The translations under genes and the position numbers were made by a program. This document shows, in pieces, positions 47,062-55,794 of a stretch of 64,000 bases of DNA; positions within the stretch are counted from its first letter, which is position 1; each line of letters begins with the position of its first letter. Below the pieces are notes generated by a model. The model was not told the origin of the DNA. It searched no databases and was given only the letters and a program-made list of their open reading frames with translations. This stretch comes from Antarctobacter heliothermus (GTDB taxonomy: Bacteria > Pseudomonadota > Alphaproteobacteria > Rhodobacterales > Rhodobacteraceae). The stretch lies in contig NZ_FZON01000002.1 in assembly GCF_900188425.1 (NCBI RefSeq), positions 120,801 to 184,800 of the forward strand. The letters are read 5' to 3'.

Positions 47062-47517
47062 ATGCTGGATGACACGGACCGACGCATTCTGCGCCACATG
47101 ATGGCAGAACCCGACATGGCCGGTGGCGCGCTTGCGGACCGGGCCGGGGTGACGGCCTCGACACTGGCGCGGCGGCTGGAGCGGCTGAGGAGCGCCGGCA
47201 TCCTCAAGGGCGTGCGCGGGGTAATCGACTGGCGCGCGCTGGGCTATGAGGTCGAGGTGTCCTTGCGCGTGACCTTGGACAAGACGCAGAGCCGGGCGTT
47301 TGACGAATTCATCGCCGCTGCGCGCGAGGTGCCGGAGGTGTTGGAGATCCAGACCTTTCTCGGGCAGGTGGACGTGCGCCTTGCGGTGATCGCCCGCGAC
47401 ATGGGACACTACCAGCAACTCTACCGGGAGCGTCTGCTGACCCTGCCGCATATCGCCGACATCGAGGCGCTGATGCATGTGGCGCGGGTCAAGGAACAAG
47501 AGGCGCTGCCGCTGTGA
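47062..47517 (+). CDS. Lrp/AsnC-family regulator, first of a tandem pair
   Basis: 151 residues from ATG 47062 (ATG 47041 is possible). Standard layout: MLDDTDRRILRHMMAEPDMA, winged HTH with ADRAGVTASTLARRLERL, then a RAM/ACT-like ligand domain ending VKEQEALPL. Its stop overlaps the next GTG start (GTGA). The 150-bp divergent region with ilvC carries CCCCA/TGGG dyads (47010-47040) that could be the autoregulatory sites. Likely senses an amino acid. Confidence 0.88.
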   Translation: MLDDTDRRILRHMMAEPDMAGGALADRAGVTASTLARRLERLRSAGILKGVRGVIDWRALGYEVEVSLRVTLDKTQSRAFDEFIAAAREVPEVLEIQTFLGQVDVRLAVIARDMGHYQQLYRERLLTLPHIADIEALMHVARVKEQEALPL

Positions 47518-47969
47518 TTGCCCTTGATGAGATCGACGGCGCCCTGGTGCGCGCCCTGGCGCAGGACGCGGCTGCCTCTGCCGGAGCCTTGGGGCGCGAC
47601 CTGGGCCTGTCACAACCGGCCTGCTGGCGACGGATCAAACGTCTGCGCGAGGCCGGGGTGTTTCGCGGCGCGCGGCTGGATCTGGACGCCCCTGCGCTGG
47701 GGTTTGGCGTGACGGTCTTTCTGGGGGTCAAGCTGGCCACCAAGGGGCGGGTCAGCCTGGAGGATTTCGAACGCGCCGCCACCGCCATCCCGGAGGTGCA
47801 GATCGTCGAGCAGGTGCTGGGCCTGTTCGACTACCGCCTGCGCGTTGTGGCCCGCGACATCGCAGATTTCGAGCGGGTGCTGCGGCGGCGTGTCATGACG
47901 CTGCCCGGTGTCGGAAACATCGACGCCAATGTGCTGCTGAGCGAGGAACGGCGGCCCGGTCCGTTATGA
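47514..47969 (+). CDS. Lrp/AsnC-family regulator, second of a tandem pair
   Basis: 151 residues from GTG 47514, overlapping the previous stop. MIALDEIDGALVRALAQDAA, HTH LGRDLGLSQPACWRRIKRL and ligand domain ending ERRPGPL. Same length and order as its neighbour but only distantly similar, so an old duplication. Translationally coupled, and Lrp proteins oligomerise, so mixed oligomers are possible. Confidence 0.88.
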   Translation: MIALDEIDGALVRALAQDAAASAGALGRDLGLSQPACWRRIKRLREAGVFRGARLDLDAPALGFGVTVFLGVKLATKGRVSLEDFERAATAIPEVQIVEQVLGLFDYRLRVVARDIADFERVLRRRVMTLPGVGNIDANVLLSEERRPGPL

Positions 47970-48054
47970 GGACTGCGGCGGCCTGACACACTCATGTGGC
48001 TTGCACGCGAGTGTGGGCGCGATAACACGGGATGTGAAATCAGGAGGAACCGTC

Positions 48055-49179
48055 ATGGCCTTGCGCGACGATATCGACCCCACGGGGATGGAAGAATTCT
48101 CGGTCGTCTTCACCGACCGCTCGCTCAACCACATGTCTGCTGCCTTTCAACAGGTGATGCGTGACATCTCTGGCATGTTGAAAGAGGTCTACAACGCGGA
48201 CGCCGTGGCGGTCGTTCCTGGCGGCGGCACCTACGGGATGGAGGCGGTCGCGCGCCAGTTTGGCCAAGGGGCCAATGTGCTGGTGGTGCGCAATGGCTGG
48301 TTCTCGTTCCGCTGGTCGCAGATCTTTGACGCCGGTGGATTTGGCGATGAGACCACAGTGATGAAAGCGCGGCGCACTGGAAACGCGGTGGATGCGCCCT
48401 TTGCCCCGGCCCCGATCGAAGAGGTCGAGGCCAAGATAGCCGAGATCAAACCGGATGTGGTGTTTGCCCCGCATGTGGAAACCTCTGCCGGTGTGATCCT
48501 GCCCGACGACTATGTGACCCGGATGGCCAAGGCCGCGCACGACGTGGGCGCGCTGATGGTGCTGGATTGCATCGCCTCGGGCTGCGTCTGGGTCGACATG
48601 AAGGCCACCGGCGTCGATGTGCTGATCTCGGCCCCGCAAAAGGGCTGGTCCGCCACGCCCTGCGCGGGCCTTGTGATGATGTCCGAACGCGCCTTGGCGC
48701 GGATGGAGGACACCACCTCGGACAGTTTCGCCGTGGACCTCAAGAAATGGCGCCAGATCATGAAGGCCTATGAAGACGGCGGCCATGCCTATCACGCAAC
48801 CATGCCGACAGACAGTTTGCGCGCCTTCCGCGACACGATGATTGAGACCCGCGACTATGGCTTTGCCAAGCTGAAAGAGGCGCAATGGGCACTGGGCAAC
48901 GCCGTGCGAGCGATGTTTGCTGAAAAGTGCGTGACGTCCGTCGCCGCCGAAGGGTTTGGCGCACCAGGTGTGGTGGTCAGCTATACCGCTGAACCCGAGA
49001 TCAAGTCCGGCAAGGCCTTTGCCGCGAAAGGCATGCAAATCGCAGCCGGAGTGCCGCTGCAATGCGATGAGCCAGCGGAATTCTCGACCTTCCGCATCGG
49101 TTTGTTCGGTCTGGACAAACTCTATGATGTCGATGGCACGGTGGCGCGGTTGCGCAAGGTTGTCGACGAGGTTCTGTGA
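48055..49179 (+). CDS. Class V aminotransferase (alanine-glyoxylate/serine-pyruvate type)
   Basis: 374 residues with AGGAGGAA upstream. PLP-enzyme fold with GGGTYGMEAVARQFGQGANV, DCIASGCVWVDMKATGVDV and the Schiff-base Lys in ISAPQKGWSATP (Lys196). C-terminal GLFGLDKLYDVDGTVARL. Nearest types are alanine-glyoxylate and serine-pyruvate aminotransferases; substrate cannot be fixed. A strong terminator follows. The Lrp pair and ilvC next door make an amino-acid role plausible. Confidence 0.85.
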   Translation: MALRDDIDPTGMEEFSVVFTDRSLNHMSAAFQQVMRDISGMLKEVYNADAVAVVPGGGTYGMEAVARQFGQGANVLVVRNGWFSFRWSQIFDAGGFGDETTVMKARRTGNAVDAPFAPAPIEEVEAKIAEIKPDVVFAPHVETSAGVILPDDYVTRMAKAAHDVGALMVLDCIASGCVWVDMKATGVDVLISAPQKGWSATPCAGLVMMSERALARMEDTTSDSFAVDLKKWRQIMKAYEDGGHAYHATMPTDSLRAFRDTMIETRDYGFAKLKEAQWALGNAVRAMFAEKCVTSVAAEGFGAPGVVVSYTAEPEIKSGKAFAAKGMQIAAGVPLQCDEPAEFSTFRIGLFGLDKLYDVDGTVARLRKVVDEVL

Positions 49180-49250
49180 CGTCAACGGCGATAGGGGCGT
49201 CATGCCGGAGGCATGCTTGCAGCATGACCCCCGTCTCCCTACGGTCGACT

Positions 49251-49321
49251 CCCCCGGGATATTTCGGGACAGAAGAAACTGAGCGGATGTGCGCTTCTTC
49301 TCGGTCCAAATACTCCGGGGG
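49251..49321. repeat. Inverted pair of interspersed GGNATTT...AGAAGAA elements
   Basis: CCCCCGGGATATTTCGGGAC continues AGAAGAAACTGAG (49251-49283); the facing copy, read on the minus strand, is CCCCCGGAGTATTTGGACCG then AGAAGAAGCGC (49291-49321). Related single copies lie at 16312-16336 and 39033-39060. The motif is a familiar scattered element of Rhodobacteraceae intergenic regions. Confidence 0.7.
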
Positions 49322-49342
49322 TGAATGCGCCAAAGGCGCAGA

Positions 49343-49362
49343 GGGGGCAGCGCCCCCTTTTT
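49343..49362 (+). terminator. Rho-independent terminator of the aminotransferase gene
   Basis: GGGGGC-AGC-GCCCCC followed by TTTTT, just before the convergent hydroxylase stop. Confidence 0.85.
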
Positions 49363-49363
49363 G

Positions 49364-50557
49364 CTATCCGCGCGCGCCCAGGCCAAGGCGCATGAGCGAG
49401 GTGCGCACCGGCTTGAAGCCGTAGAGGGCATCAAGACCCCTGGCACGGATGTCGCGCAGCGGTTCCTTTGACAGTTGCGAGATGCGGTTGAGCGCAGTAA
49501 TTCCGGCCACGCGGGCCCGAATGTCGGCGACGCGGGTGCGGTGGTAGGTGTCCAGCATCTGGCGGTCGCCGAGCCCTTCTGGGCGTGCCACTGCCAAATC
49601 GCGCAGCGCGGCGAGATCCTTGAGGCTCATGTTCAGGCCCTGTGCGCCGATGGGCGGGACCACATGGGCGGCCTCGGCAATCAGCGCAAGGCGTTGAGAC
49701 GTGAGCCGGTCGGCCTCTTGTGCGATGATCGGCCAGATGGTGCGGCGCGAGGCCAGTTTCAAAGGGCCGAAAAGGCCACATGACCTGGAGGTCATTTCTT
49801 CTTCAAAGGCGGATTGATCGAGTGTGTACAGCCGTTCGGCACGGGGGCCGTCCTCCATCCAGACCACGGCCGAGCAGGGCTGGCCGTCAAGATCGGGCAG
49901 CGGGACCAGAGTAAAGGGCCCGCCGGTGCGGTGGATCTCTGTCGAAACGTTGCAGTGCGGGATCGGGTGGGTGACGGCGAAGGCCAGCGCCTTTTGGCCA
50001 AAGCGCGTGGTCTTGACGCCGATGCCCGCTGTCTGTCGCATCGGCGAGCCGCGACCGTCTGCCGCCACAACCAGGCGCGTGCGGACTTTGCTGCCATCGG
50101 ACAGGGTCACGCGGGCCTCGCCTTCGCGAGTGAACAGGGCGGTTGTTGCAGTGCCGGGCCGGAAATCCACGTTGGCCAGTTCCCCCAGGCGTGTGGCCAT
50201 TTCACGCCGCAGCAGCCAGTTGGGCAGGTTCCAGCCAAAGGGTTTGCCGGAGATGTCGTTGGATTCAAAGTCCTTGGTCACGCGCGGTTCGGCCACGGGG
50301 CCGCCCGCATCGACAATCCGCATCACCTGCAAAGGCGTGGCGTGTTCGGCCAGCCGAGGCCAGAGGCCGATCTCGTCCAGAAAGCCCTGTGCCGGTTGCA
50401 GGAACGCCGTGGTGCGCAGGTCGGCACCCTCGCCGTCGCGCATCGTCACCGGCGGCGTCGGGTCCACGCAAAGCGTGTGAAAGCCGGCGGATGCAAATCC
50501 GGCGGCTGCGGTCAATCCCGCGATGCCGCCACCTGAGATGACAATGTCGTAGTCCAT
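49364..50557 (-). CDS. FAD-dependent hydroxylase, UbiH/VisC/UbiF family
   Basis: 397 residues. FAD-binding MDYDIVISGGGIAGLTAAAG, the ADG loop VVAADGRGSPMRQTAGI and the second FAD motif LIAEAAHVVPPIGAQGLNMS define the aromatic-ring hydroxylases of ubiquinone synthesis. In alphaproteobacteria several paralogues (UbiH, UbiF, UbiM, UbiL) share ring positions, so the exact one is left open. Confidence 0.9.
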   Translation of the reverse strand: MDYDIVISGGGIAGLTAAAGFASAGFHTLCVDPTPPVTMRDGEGADLRTTAFLQPAQGFLDEIGLWPRLAEHATPLQVMRIVDAGGPVAEPRVTKDFESNDISGKPFGWNLPNWLLRREMATRLGELANVDFRPGTATTALFTREGEARVTLSDGSKVRTRLVVAADGRGSPMRQTAGIGVKTTRFGQKALAFAVTHPIPHCNVSTEIHRTGGPFTLVPLPDLDGQPCSAVVWMEDGPRAERLYTLDQSAFEEEMTSRSCGLFGPLKLASRRTIWPIIAQEADRLTSQRLALIAEAAHVVPPIGAQGLNMSLKDLAALRDLAVARPEGLGDRQMLDTYHRTRVADIRARVAGITALNRISQLSKEPLRDIRARGLDALYGFKPVRTSLMRLGLGARG

Positions 50558-50613
50558 GTCGCTGCCTCCGTTTCCCGTTATCTAGGGCGCGAAGGACGCG
50601 GAGGCCATGCGGC

Positions 50614-50826
50614 TTACTTGCCGACGCTGAGCAGGATCAGCAGGGCGTAGACCACCGGGACCAGCGCCAGCGCTGTCATGGCAAGTCCGGGCAGGCCAAA
50701 AAGCAGCGTCATGGCGGCTCCGATCACGACAAGGACCAGCGCAACCAGGTAAAACACCTTTTCGCCGGACATCTGTGTGTTTGCCATTTCGGCGGCGGGA
50801 GAGGCGGGAGACTCGGCAGGCGACAT
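50614..50826 (-). CDS. Small inner-membrane protein
   Basis: 70 residues. ATG 50826 has AGGAG 8 bp upstream. Hydrophilic start (MSPAESPASPAAEMANTQ) and two adjoining membrane helices (VFYLVALVLVVIGAAMTLLF, LAMTALALVPVVYALLILL). Short and hydrophobic; conserved family or function not recognised. Confidence 0.65.
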   Translation of the reverse strand: MSPAESPASPAAEMANTQMSGEKVFYLVALVLVVIGAAMTLLFGLPGLAMTALALVPVVYALLILLSVGK

Positions 50827-50934
50827 ATTCAAACTCCTGATTTGATTGAGGCCCGACATAGCACTTTGCCACTTGGAGCACAGGTGCGAAATGCCGCATC
50901 TCAGATGGTGCTTTGATCGGTCATGTGCAGCGGA

Positions 50935-51579
50935 TCAGCGCAAGTTGCGCAGGAAGTCGACCAGGTCGTCAGTGTGGTGCTGGATATGGGGGGCGGGGGT
51001 TGCTTCGGGGGCGACGTGGACGGTGCGCATCCCCAGCGCGTGGGGGGCGGCCAGGTTGCGCGGGTCGTCCTCGAACATGGCGGCCTCTGCCGGGTTCAGC
51101 CCATCAAGGGCAAAAATCCGGTCAAAGGCTTCGGCGCGGGGTTTTGGCGCGTATTGGGCGTGTTCGACGCCGTAAATGGCGTCAAAGGCGGCGTCCAGAC
51201 CGCGCGCCTTCAGCACTTGCGCCGCGTAGGGCGCGCTGCCGTTGGTGTAGACGATGCGGCGGCCGGGCAGGGCGGCGATCAGCTCTGCCAGGTGCGGGTC
51301 CGGGGTGAGCGCGTCAAACGTGACGTCGTGCACGTCGATCAGATAGTCCTCCGGATCGACGTCGTGATGGGTCATCAGCCCGGCCAACGTGGTGCCGTAG
51401 CGCGCCCAGTAGTCGCGGCGCAGGTGGGCGGCCTCTTCCCGTGCCAGGCCGGTCACGCGACCGACATAGGCATTCATCCGGGCCTCGATCTGATCGAAGA
51501 GCCGGACGGCCGGGGAATAAAGCGTGTTGTCCAGGTCAAAGACCCAGGCCCGTACATGGGCAAATCTGTCCTTGGTCAT
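50935..51579 (-). CDS. HAD-superfamily pyrimidine 5'-nucleotidase-like protein
   Basis: 214 residues. HAD motif 1 VFDLDNTLYSP (Asp15/Asp17), motif 2 IVYTNGSAPYA, motif 3 Lys in YAPKPRAEAF and motif 4 MFEDDPRNLAAP are all present. The DLDNTLY start matches the SDT1/YjjG-like nucleotidases. Divergent from the GntR gene over 102 bp. Confidence 0.88.
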   Translation of the reverse strand: MTKDRFAHVRAWVFDLDNTLYSPAVRLFDQIEARMNAYVGRVTGLAREEAAHLRRDYWARYGTTLAGLMTHHDVDPEDYLIDVHDVTFDALTPDPHLAELIAALPGRRIVYTNGSAPYAAQVLKARGLDAAFDAIYGVEHAQYAPKPRAEAFDRIFALDGLNPAEAAMFEDDPRNLAAPHALGMRTVHVAPEATPAPHIQHHTDDLVDFLRNLR

Positions 51580-51681
51580 GGGGTCTAGGTAGGGTGTTTG
51601 AGGGCGCGCGGCAATCCGCCCAGCTTGAACCGGCGGTGCTGGTGGCGCTATCGTGTCGCGGTGGACGCAGGGAGGGTAGCG

Positions 51682-52332
51682 ATGCACGAGGTCAAACCGG
51701 CACAAAAAGATGCCTACACCATGATCCTCGAGGCGATCGACTCAGGCATTTACCGGCCCGGCGACCGTCTTGTGGAAAGCGAACTGGCGGAACGGTTCGG
51801 GGTGTCACGCACGCCGATCCGCGAGGCCTTGCAGCGGCTGGAGACGCAGTCGTTGCTGGCGCGAGACGGGCGGTCGTTGATCGTGGCCTCGTTGGATCAC
51901 AACCAGATGGCCGAGCTGTACGCGGTGCGCTCTGAGCTGGAGGGGTTGGCGGCGCGGCTGGCGGCGCGGCACGCGACCGAGGAAGAGGTCATGGTGCTGC
52001 GGGACATGATCGAGGAGGATCGCGCGCTGCTGTCCGATCCGGCGGCCATGGCGCGGGCCAACCGGCGGTTTCATCGGATGATCCACCTTGCCTCGCACAA
52101 TCGCTATCTGGTGCAGCAACTGGACCTTGTCTATCGGTCGATGGCCTTGATGGCGACGACCTCATTGGCGGCGGAGGGGCGTGGAGAAATCGCGTTGGGA
52201 GAGCATGGTGCGATTGTCGATGCGATCTCGACTCGCGATGAGGATGCCGCGTATCAGGCGCTGCGGGATCATATCTCTGTCGCCTTCATCACCCGGCTGA
52301 AGCAGGACAATGCGGAGCATATGTCGATCTGA
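51682..52332 (+). CDS. GntR-family (FadR/VanR-type FCD) regulator
   Basis: 216 residues. ATG 51682 with GGGAGGG upstream. N-terminal wHTH: YRPGDRLVESELAERFGVSR and TPIREALQRLETQSLLARDG; C-terminal all-helical FCD domain with candidate metal ligands in NRRFHRMIHLASHNRYL and GEHGAIVDAI. Probably senses a carboxylic acid or sugar acid. Target unknown; the divergent HAD gene is one candidate. Confidence 0.88.
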   Translation: MHEVKPAQKDAYTMILEAIDSGIYRPGDRLVESELAERFGVSRTPIREALQRLETQSLLARDGRSLIVASLDHNQMAELYAVRSELEGLAARLAARHATEEEVMVLRDMIEEDRALLSDPAAMARANRRFHRMIHLASHNRYLVQQLDLVYRSMALMATTSLAAEGRGEIALGEHGAIVDAISTRDEDAAYQALRDHISVAFITRLKQDNAEHMSI

Positions 52333-52342
52333 TCGAAACGGC

Positions 52343-52416
52343 GTGTCCACGCGTGGGCACGTCGCGGCCATATATAAAACAATGGGTTACAGAGACGTTT
52401 TTACGCGGTCTTAACC
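52343..52416 (+). repeat. Bipartite conserved element, copy A
   Basis: GTGTCCACGCGTGG (52343-52356), 27 bp, GGGTTACAGAGA (52384-52395), then TTTTTACGCGGTCTTAACC. Modules and spacing equal copy B. The CtrA-like part is TTTA-N7-TTAAC (52400-52415). The spacer holds TATATAAAAC. It sits between the ends of the GntR gene and the convergent glycosyltransferase gene. Confidence 0.8.
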
Positions 52417-52426
52417 TTTGCGCCTG

Positions 52427-54324
52427 TCAGCCGCCGGGGGGATGATCCTCGCCGGGGGTGTCGGGGGCAGAGCGGCCATGCTGGGTCTTGTCCCAGTAGA
52501 ACGGGTTCCTGAGTGTCTCCCACAGGGCCTTGTAGATCGCCACCGTGCCCAGCGGAAAATAGGCAAACAGCGTCGGCACCCAAGGCATCAGAAAGCGATG
52601 CGGGCTGCGCGCCAGCGCGGCGAGGCCAATCAGGATCGACACCGCCTCGGCGCTGAGGAAGATTGCCGTGAGGCCAAGGATCACCGGCCGGGTCAGAAAA
52701 GCGTCCAGTGGATGCGGCAGGCCCATCAGGATCAGCCAGAAGGACCACAGCACCGGCGCAAGGGCAAACTGGACCAGCGTGGTCAGGAAAAGGATCTGCA
52801 ACCCGGCAAAGCGTTTCGGCCCAAGATCGCGCCATAACCGGCGAGGCTGCCGGGTGTGGACCCACCATGTGATCCCGTACCCCTTGAGCCAGCGCGAGCG
52901 CTGTTTGATCCACGGCCAAAAGCGGTTGTTCGCCTCTTCGCGGGTCACCGAGGGCATCAGGTCGGTGCGAAAACCGTGGCGGGCCAGACGCACGCCCAGA
53001 TCCGCGTCCTCTGTCACGTTATGCGCGTCCCAGCCGCAAACCTTTTCCAGCACCGCGCGGCGGAAAAACACCGTGGTCCCGCCCAGCGGCACCACCAGAC
53101 CCAGCCGCGACAGGCCGGGCAGCAGGATGCGGAACCAGCTGGCGTATTCGATGGTAAAACAGCGCGACAGCCAGTTGGCGCGCGGATTGTAGTAGTCAAG
53201 GATGCCCTGCAAACAGCCGACATCAGCGGGCGACTCGTGGAATTGCGCCACCACGCGGTCAATCTGGTCCGGGGCAGGCGCGTCCTCGGCGTCGTAGATG
53301 CCGATTATCTCACCGCGGGTGAACCGGTAGGCGTAGTTGAGCGCGCGCGGCTTGGTCGTGACACGGCCCGGCGGCACGGTAATGGTCCGCATCCAGGGCG
53401 GCAGTTCGGTCCGGGCCAGGGTTTCGCGGGTCAGCCTGTCCTCGGCCTCCAGCACCAGCACCAGCACCACGTCCAGCAGCGCCTTGGGGTAGGTCAACCG
53501 TGACAGCCGCGCGACCAGCGTCCGGGCGATGTCCTGCTCATGAAACAGCGGCACGAGGATCGACACCAGCGGCGGATTGGGCGGCAAAATGGCGGCGGTA
53601 GCGGCGGTTTGCCGGGGCAGGGCGGCCAGCGCGACCAGTTTCATCAGTTGTGACATGACAAGGGAGCCAAGCGCCAGCGCCAAGGCGGCGGCGAACAGCA
53701 GTTGTGGCGCAAGCAGCAGCAGCAAGAGACAGATCGCGGCGGCGGCAAAGGCAAAGAGCCGCCCGCGCGGCGTTGTCCGGTTCAGGTCGCGGCAACTGTC
53801 CTGCGCCGGCACCCATGTTTCCGCCGCCTGTGCCAGCCGCGTCCCGGCGCGGGCGGAAATCAGGTGGTGAATGTCCGCCTCCAGCGCCAGCGCCATGACC
53901 ACCGGGCCAGTGTCGGGCGGCAGGAGATGCAGCAGCGCCGGAAAGTCATCCGGGCGCGCGGTGGCCAGCAACAACGTGTCCCCCACCCCACCCGCATCCA
54001 CGGCAACACCCCGTGTTGCAGACAAAATTCCGGCGGCAGCAGATCCATGACAGCAGGGTCGGGGGGCGTATCGTCCCGTTTCAGCACCATGGCGCCAAAA
54101 TGCTGCGCCTGCGCGTCCAGCACGTCCTCTCGGGAGGCGATGAAATCCGCCACCACCACCTGCGGCACCGGCTGGCCGATGCGCGTGGCCTGCGCCATCG
54201 CGCCCAGCATGTCGGAGGGGGCAACATGCCCGTCCTCCATCAGGATATGGCTGATGGGTTGGCCGCGACGGGCCTTTGCCTGCGCCAGTTTGGCCGCGGC
54301 GAGATGGAGGCGTGGCTCCGTCAT
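52427..54324 (-). pseudogene. Glycosyltransferase family 2 with N-terminal MshEN-like domain, frameshifted
   Basis: Two frames together give one protein of about 632 residues. Frame 1 (from ATG 54324) encodes an MshEN/GspE_N-like domain (RRGQPISHILMEDGHVAPSD, PPEFCLQHGVLPW). Frame 2 (to 52427) continues LLLATARPDDFPALLHLLPP, several membrane helices and a processive GT2 core (VSILVPLFHEQDIARTLV, YDAEDAPAPDQIDRVV, NVTEDADLGVRL, QRSRWLKGYG). Continuity is lost at a G-run (53980-53994); one extra base or a -1 slip restores it. Either a true mutation, a sequencing error or slippage. Likely makes an exopolysaccharide. Confidence 0.8.
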
Positions 54325-54361
54325 ACCTCTGTCCGAAAAATACGGTTAACAGAATGTTTGC

Positions 54362-54388
54362 ACGGAGATGGTAAACGAAGTCTTAACC
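54362..54388 (+). repeat. Partial third copy of the bipartite element's CtrA-like module
   Basis: ACGGAGATGGTAAACGAAGT then CTTAACC aligns with ACAGAGATGGTTTTACG..GTCTTAA of copy B with one base deleted. No GTGTCCACGCGTGG module is nearby. It lies 38 bp upstream of the glycosyltransferase start (minus strand). A GTTAAC occurs at 54346-54351. Confidence 0.6.
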
Positions 54389-54459
54389 GCGCCGAGGAGA
54401 TTGGCCGCTTTTGGCGACCAAACCCTTAACATGGCGTAGAATTTTCGCAGATTTGCGCG

Positions 54460-55611
54460 TCAGGCCGCATCCATCGAGGCGGCGAAGCGTTCGAACAGGT
54501 AAAAGCTGTCCTGCGGGCCGGGGCTTGCCTCTGGGTGGTGCTGCACGCTGAACACCGGGCGATCCGCCATGCGAATGCCGCAGTTGGAGCCGTCAAACAG
54601 CGAGACATGGGTTTCCAGCACGCCCTCCGGCAGGGTCTGGCTGTCCACCGCGAAGCCGTGGTTCATCGAGGTGATCTCGACCTTGCCGGTCTCGACCTCC
54701 TTGACGGGATGGTTGGCGCCGTGGTGGCCGTGGTTCATCTTGATGGTCTTGGCCCCAAGGGCCAGCGCCAGCATTTGGTGGCCAAGGCAGATGCCGAACA
54801 CCGGCAGGTTCGCCTCTTTCAACAGTCGCTGGATCATCGGCACCGCATAGGCGCCGGTGGCGGCGGGGTCGCCGGGGCCATTGGACAGGAAAATGCCGTT
54901 GGGCTGATGGGCCATGACCTCATCATAGGTGGCGGTTGCGGGCAGGACAGTGACCTCACAGCCCGCCGAGGCAAGGCAGCGCAGGATATTGCGTTTCGCG
55001 CCATAGTCGACGGCGACCACCTTGTGCCGGGCGTTTTCCTGCGGTTTGTACCCGTCGGGCCAGGCCCACCGCATCTCATCCCAGCGATAGCTTTGCGCGC
55101 AGGTGACATCCAGCGCGAGGTCCAGCCCCTCAAGCCCCGGAAAGCCGCGGGCGGCCTTGACCAGCGCATCGGTGTCGAAATTGCCGTCCGGGTCATGGGC
55201 CAGTGCCACATGCGGCGCGCCCAGTTGGCGGATGGCGCGGGTCAGGCGGCGGGTGTCGATGCCGCCGATGGCGATGCGGCCGCGTGCGGCCAGCCAGTCG
55301 CCCAACTCTTGTGCTGCGCGCCAGTTCGAGCTTTGCGTCGGCATCCATTTGACGACCATGCCGGCGGCGACCGGATCGGCGGTTTCATCGTCCTCGGGGT
55401 TTACACCGGTGTTGCCGATGTGCGGAAAGGTAAAGGTGACGATCTGACCGGCATAGGACGGGTCGGTCATGATCTCCTGGTAGCCGGACATGGCGGTGTT
55501 GAAACACAGTTCCGCCGTGGTCTGGCCGGTGGCGCCAAAGCCGGTGCCGTAGAACAGCGTGCCGTCGGCAAGGGCAAGGCAGGCGGTCGGGCGTGCAGAA
55601 GCAGCGGGCAT
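54460..55611 (-). CDS. carA: Carbamoyl-phosphate synthase small subunit
   Basis: 383 residues. The glutaminase subunit of carbamoyl-phosphate synthetase, feeding pyrimidine and arginine synthesis. N-terminal MPAASARPTACLALADGTLF, SGYQEIMTDPSYAGQIVTFT, glutamine amidotransferase nucleophile Cys in FGICLGHQMLALALGA and catalytic His/Glu in FSVQHHPEASPGPQDSF are intact. carB is not in the window. Confidence 0.96.
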   Translation of the reverse strand: MPAASARPTACLALADGTLFYGTGFGATGQTTAELCFNTAMSGYQEIMTDPSYAGQIVTFTFPHIGNTGVNPEDDETADPVAAGMVVKWMPTQSSNWRAAQELGDWLAARGRIAIGGIDTRRLTRAIRQLGAPHVALAHDPDGNFDTDALVKAARGFPGLEGLDLALDVTCAQSYRWDEMRWAWPDGYKPQENARHKVVAVDYGAKRNILRCLASAGCEVTVLPATATYDEVMAHQPNGIFLSNGPGDPAATGAYAVPMIQRLLKEANLPVFGICLGHQMLALALGAKTIKMNHGHHGANHPVKEVETGKVEITSMNHGFAVDSQTLPEGVLETHVSLFDGSNCGIRMADRPVFSVQHHPEASPGPQDSFYLFERFAASMDAA

Positions 55612-55794
55612 GAGCAGATCCTCGATGGCGGCAAATTTGCCGGAACGTATTGCGCGGGCGTGCGCGGGTCAAGTGGTTGAGTAAAAACATAAATCGTTTG
55701 ATTTCAGGGGGTTGGCTGAAAATGCTGCGCTTGCAACACCGCTGGGCATGATGTAGCCTGCCGCATTCGGAGACCAGAATTGGGGATGGGGCTC

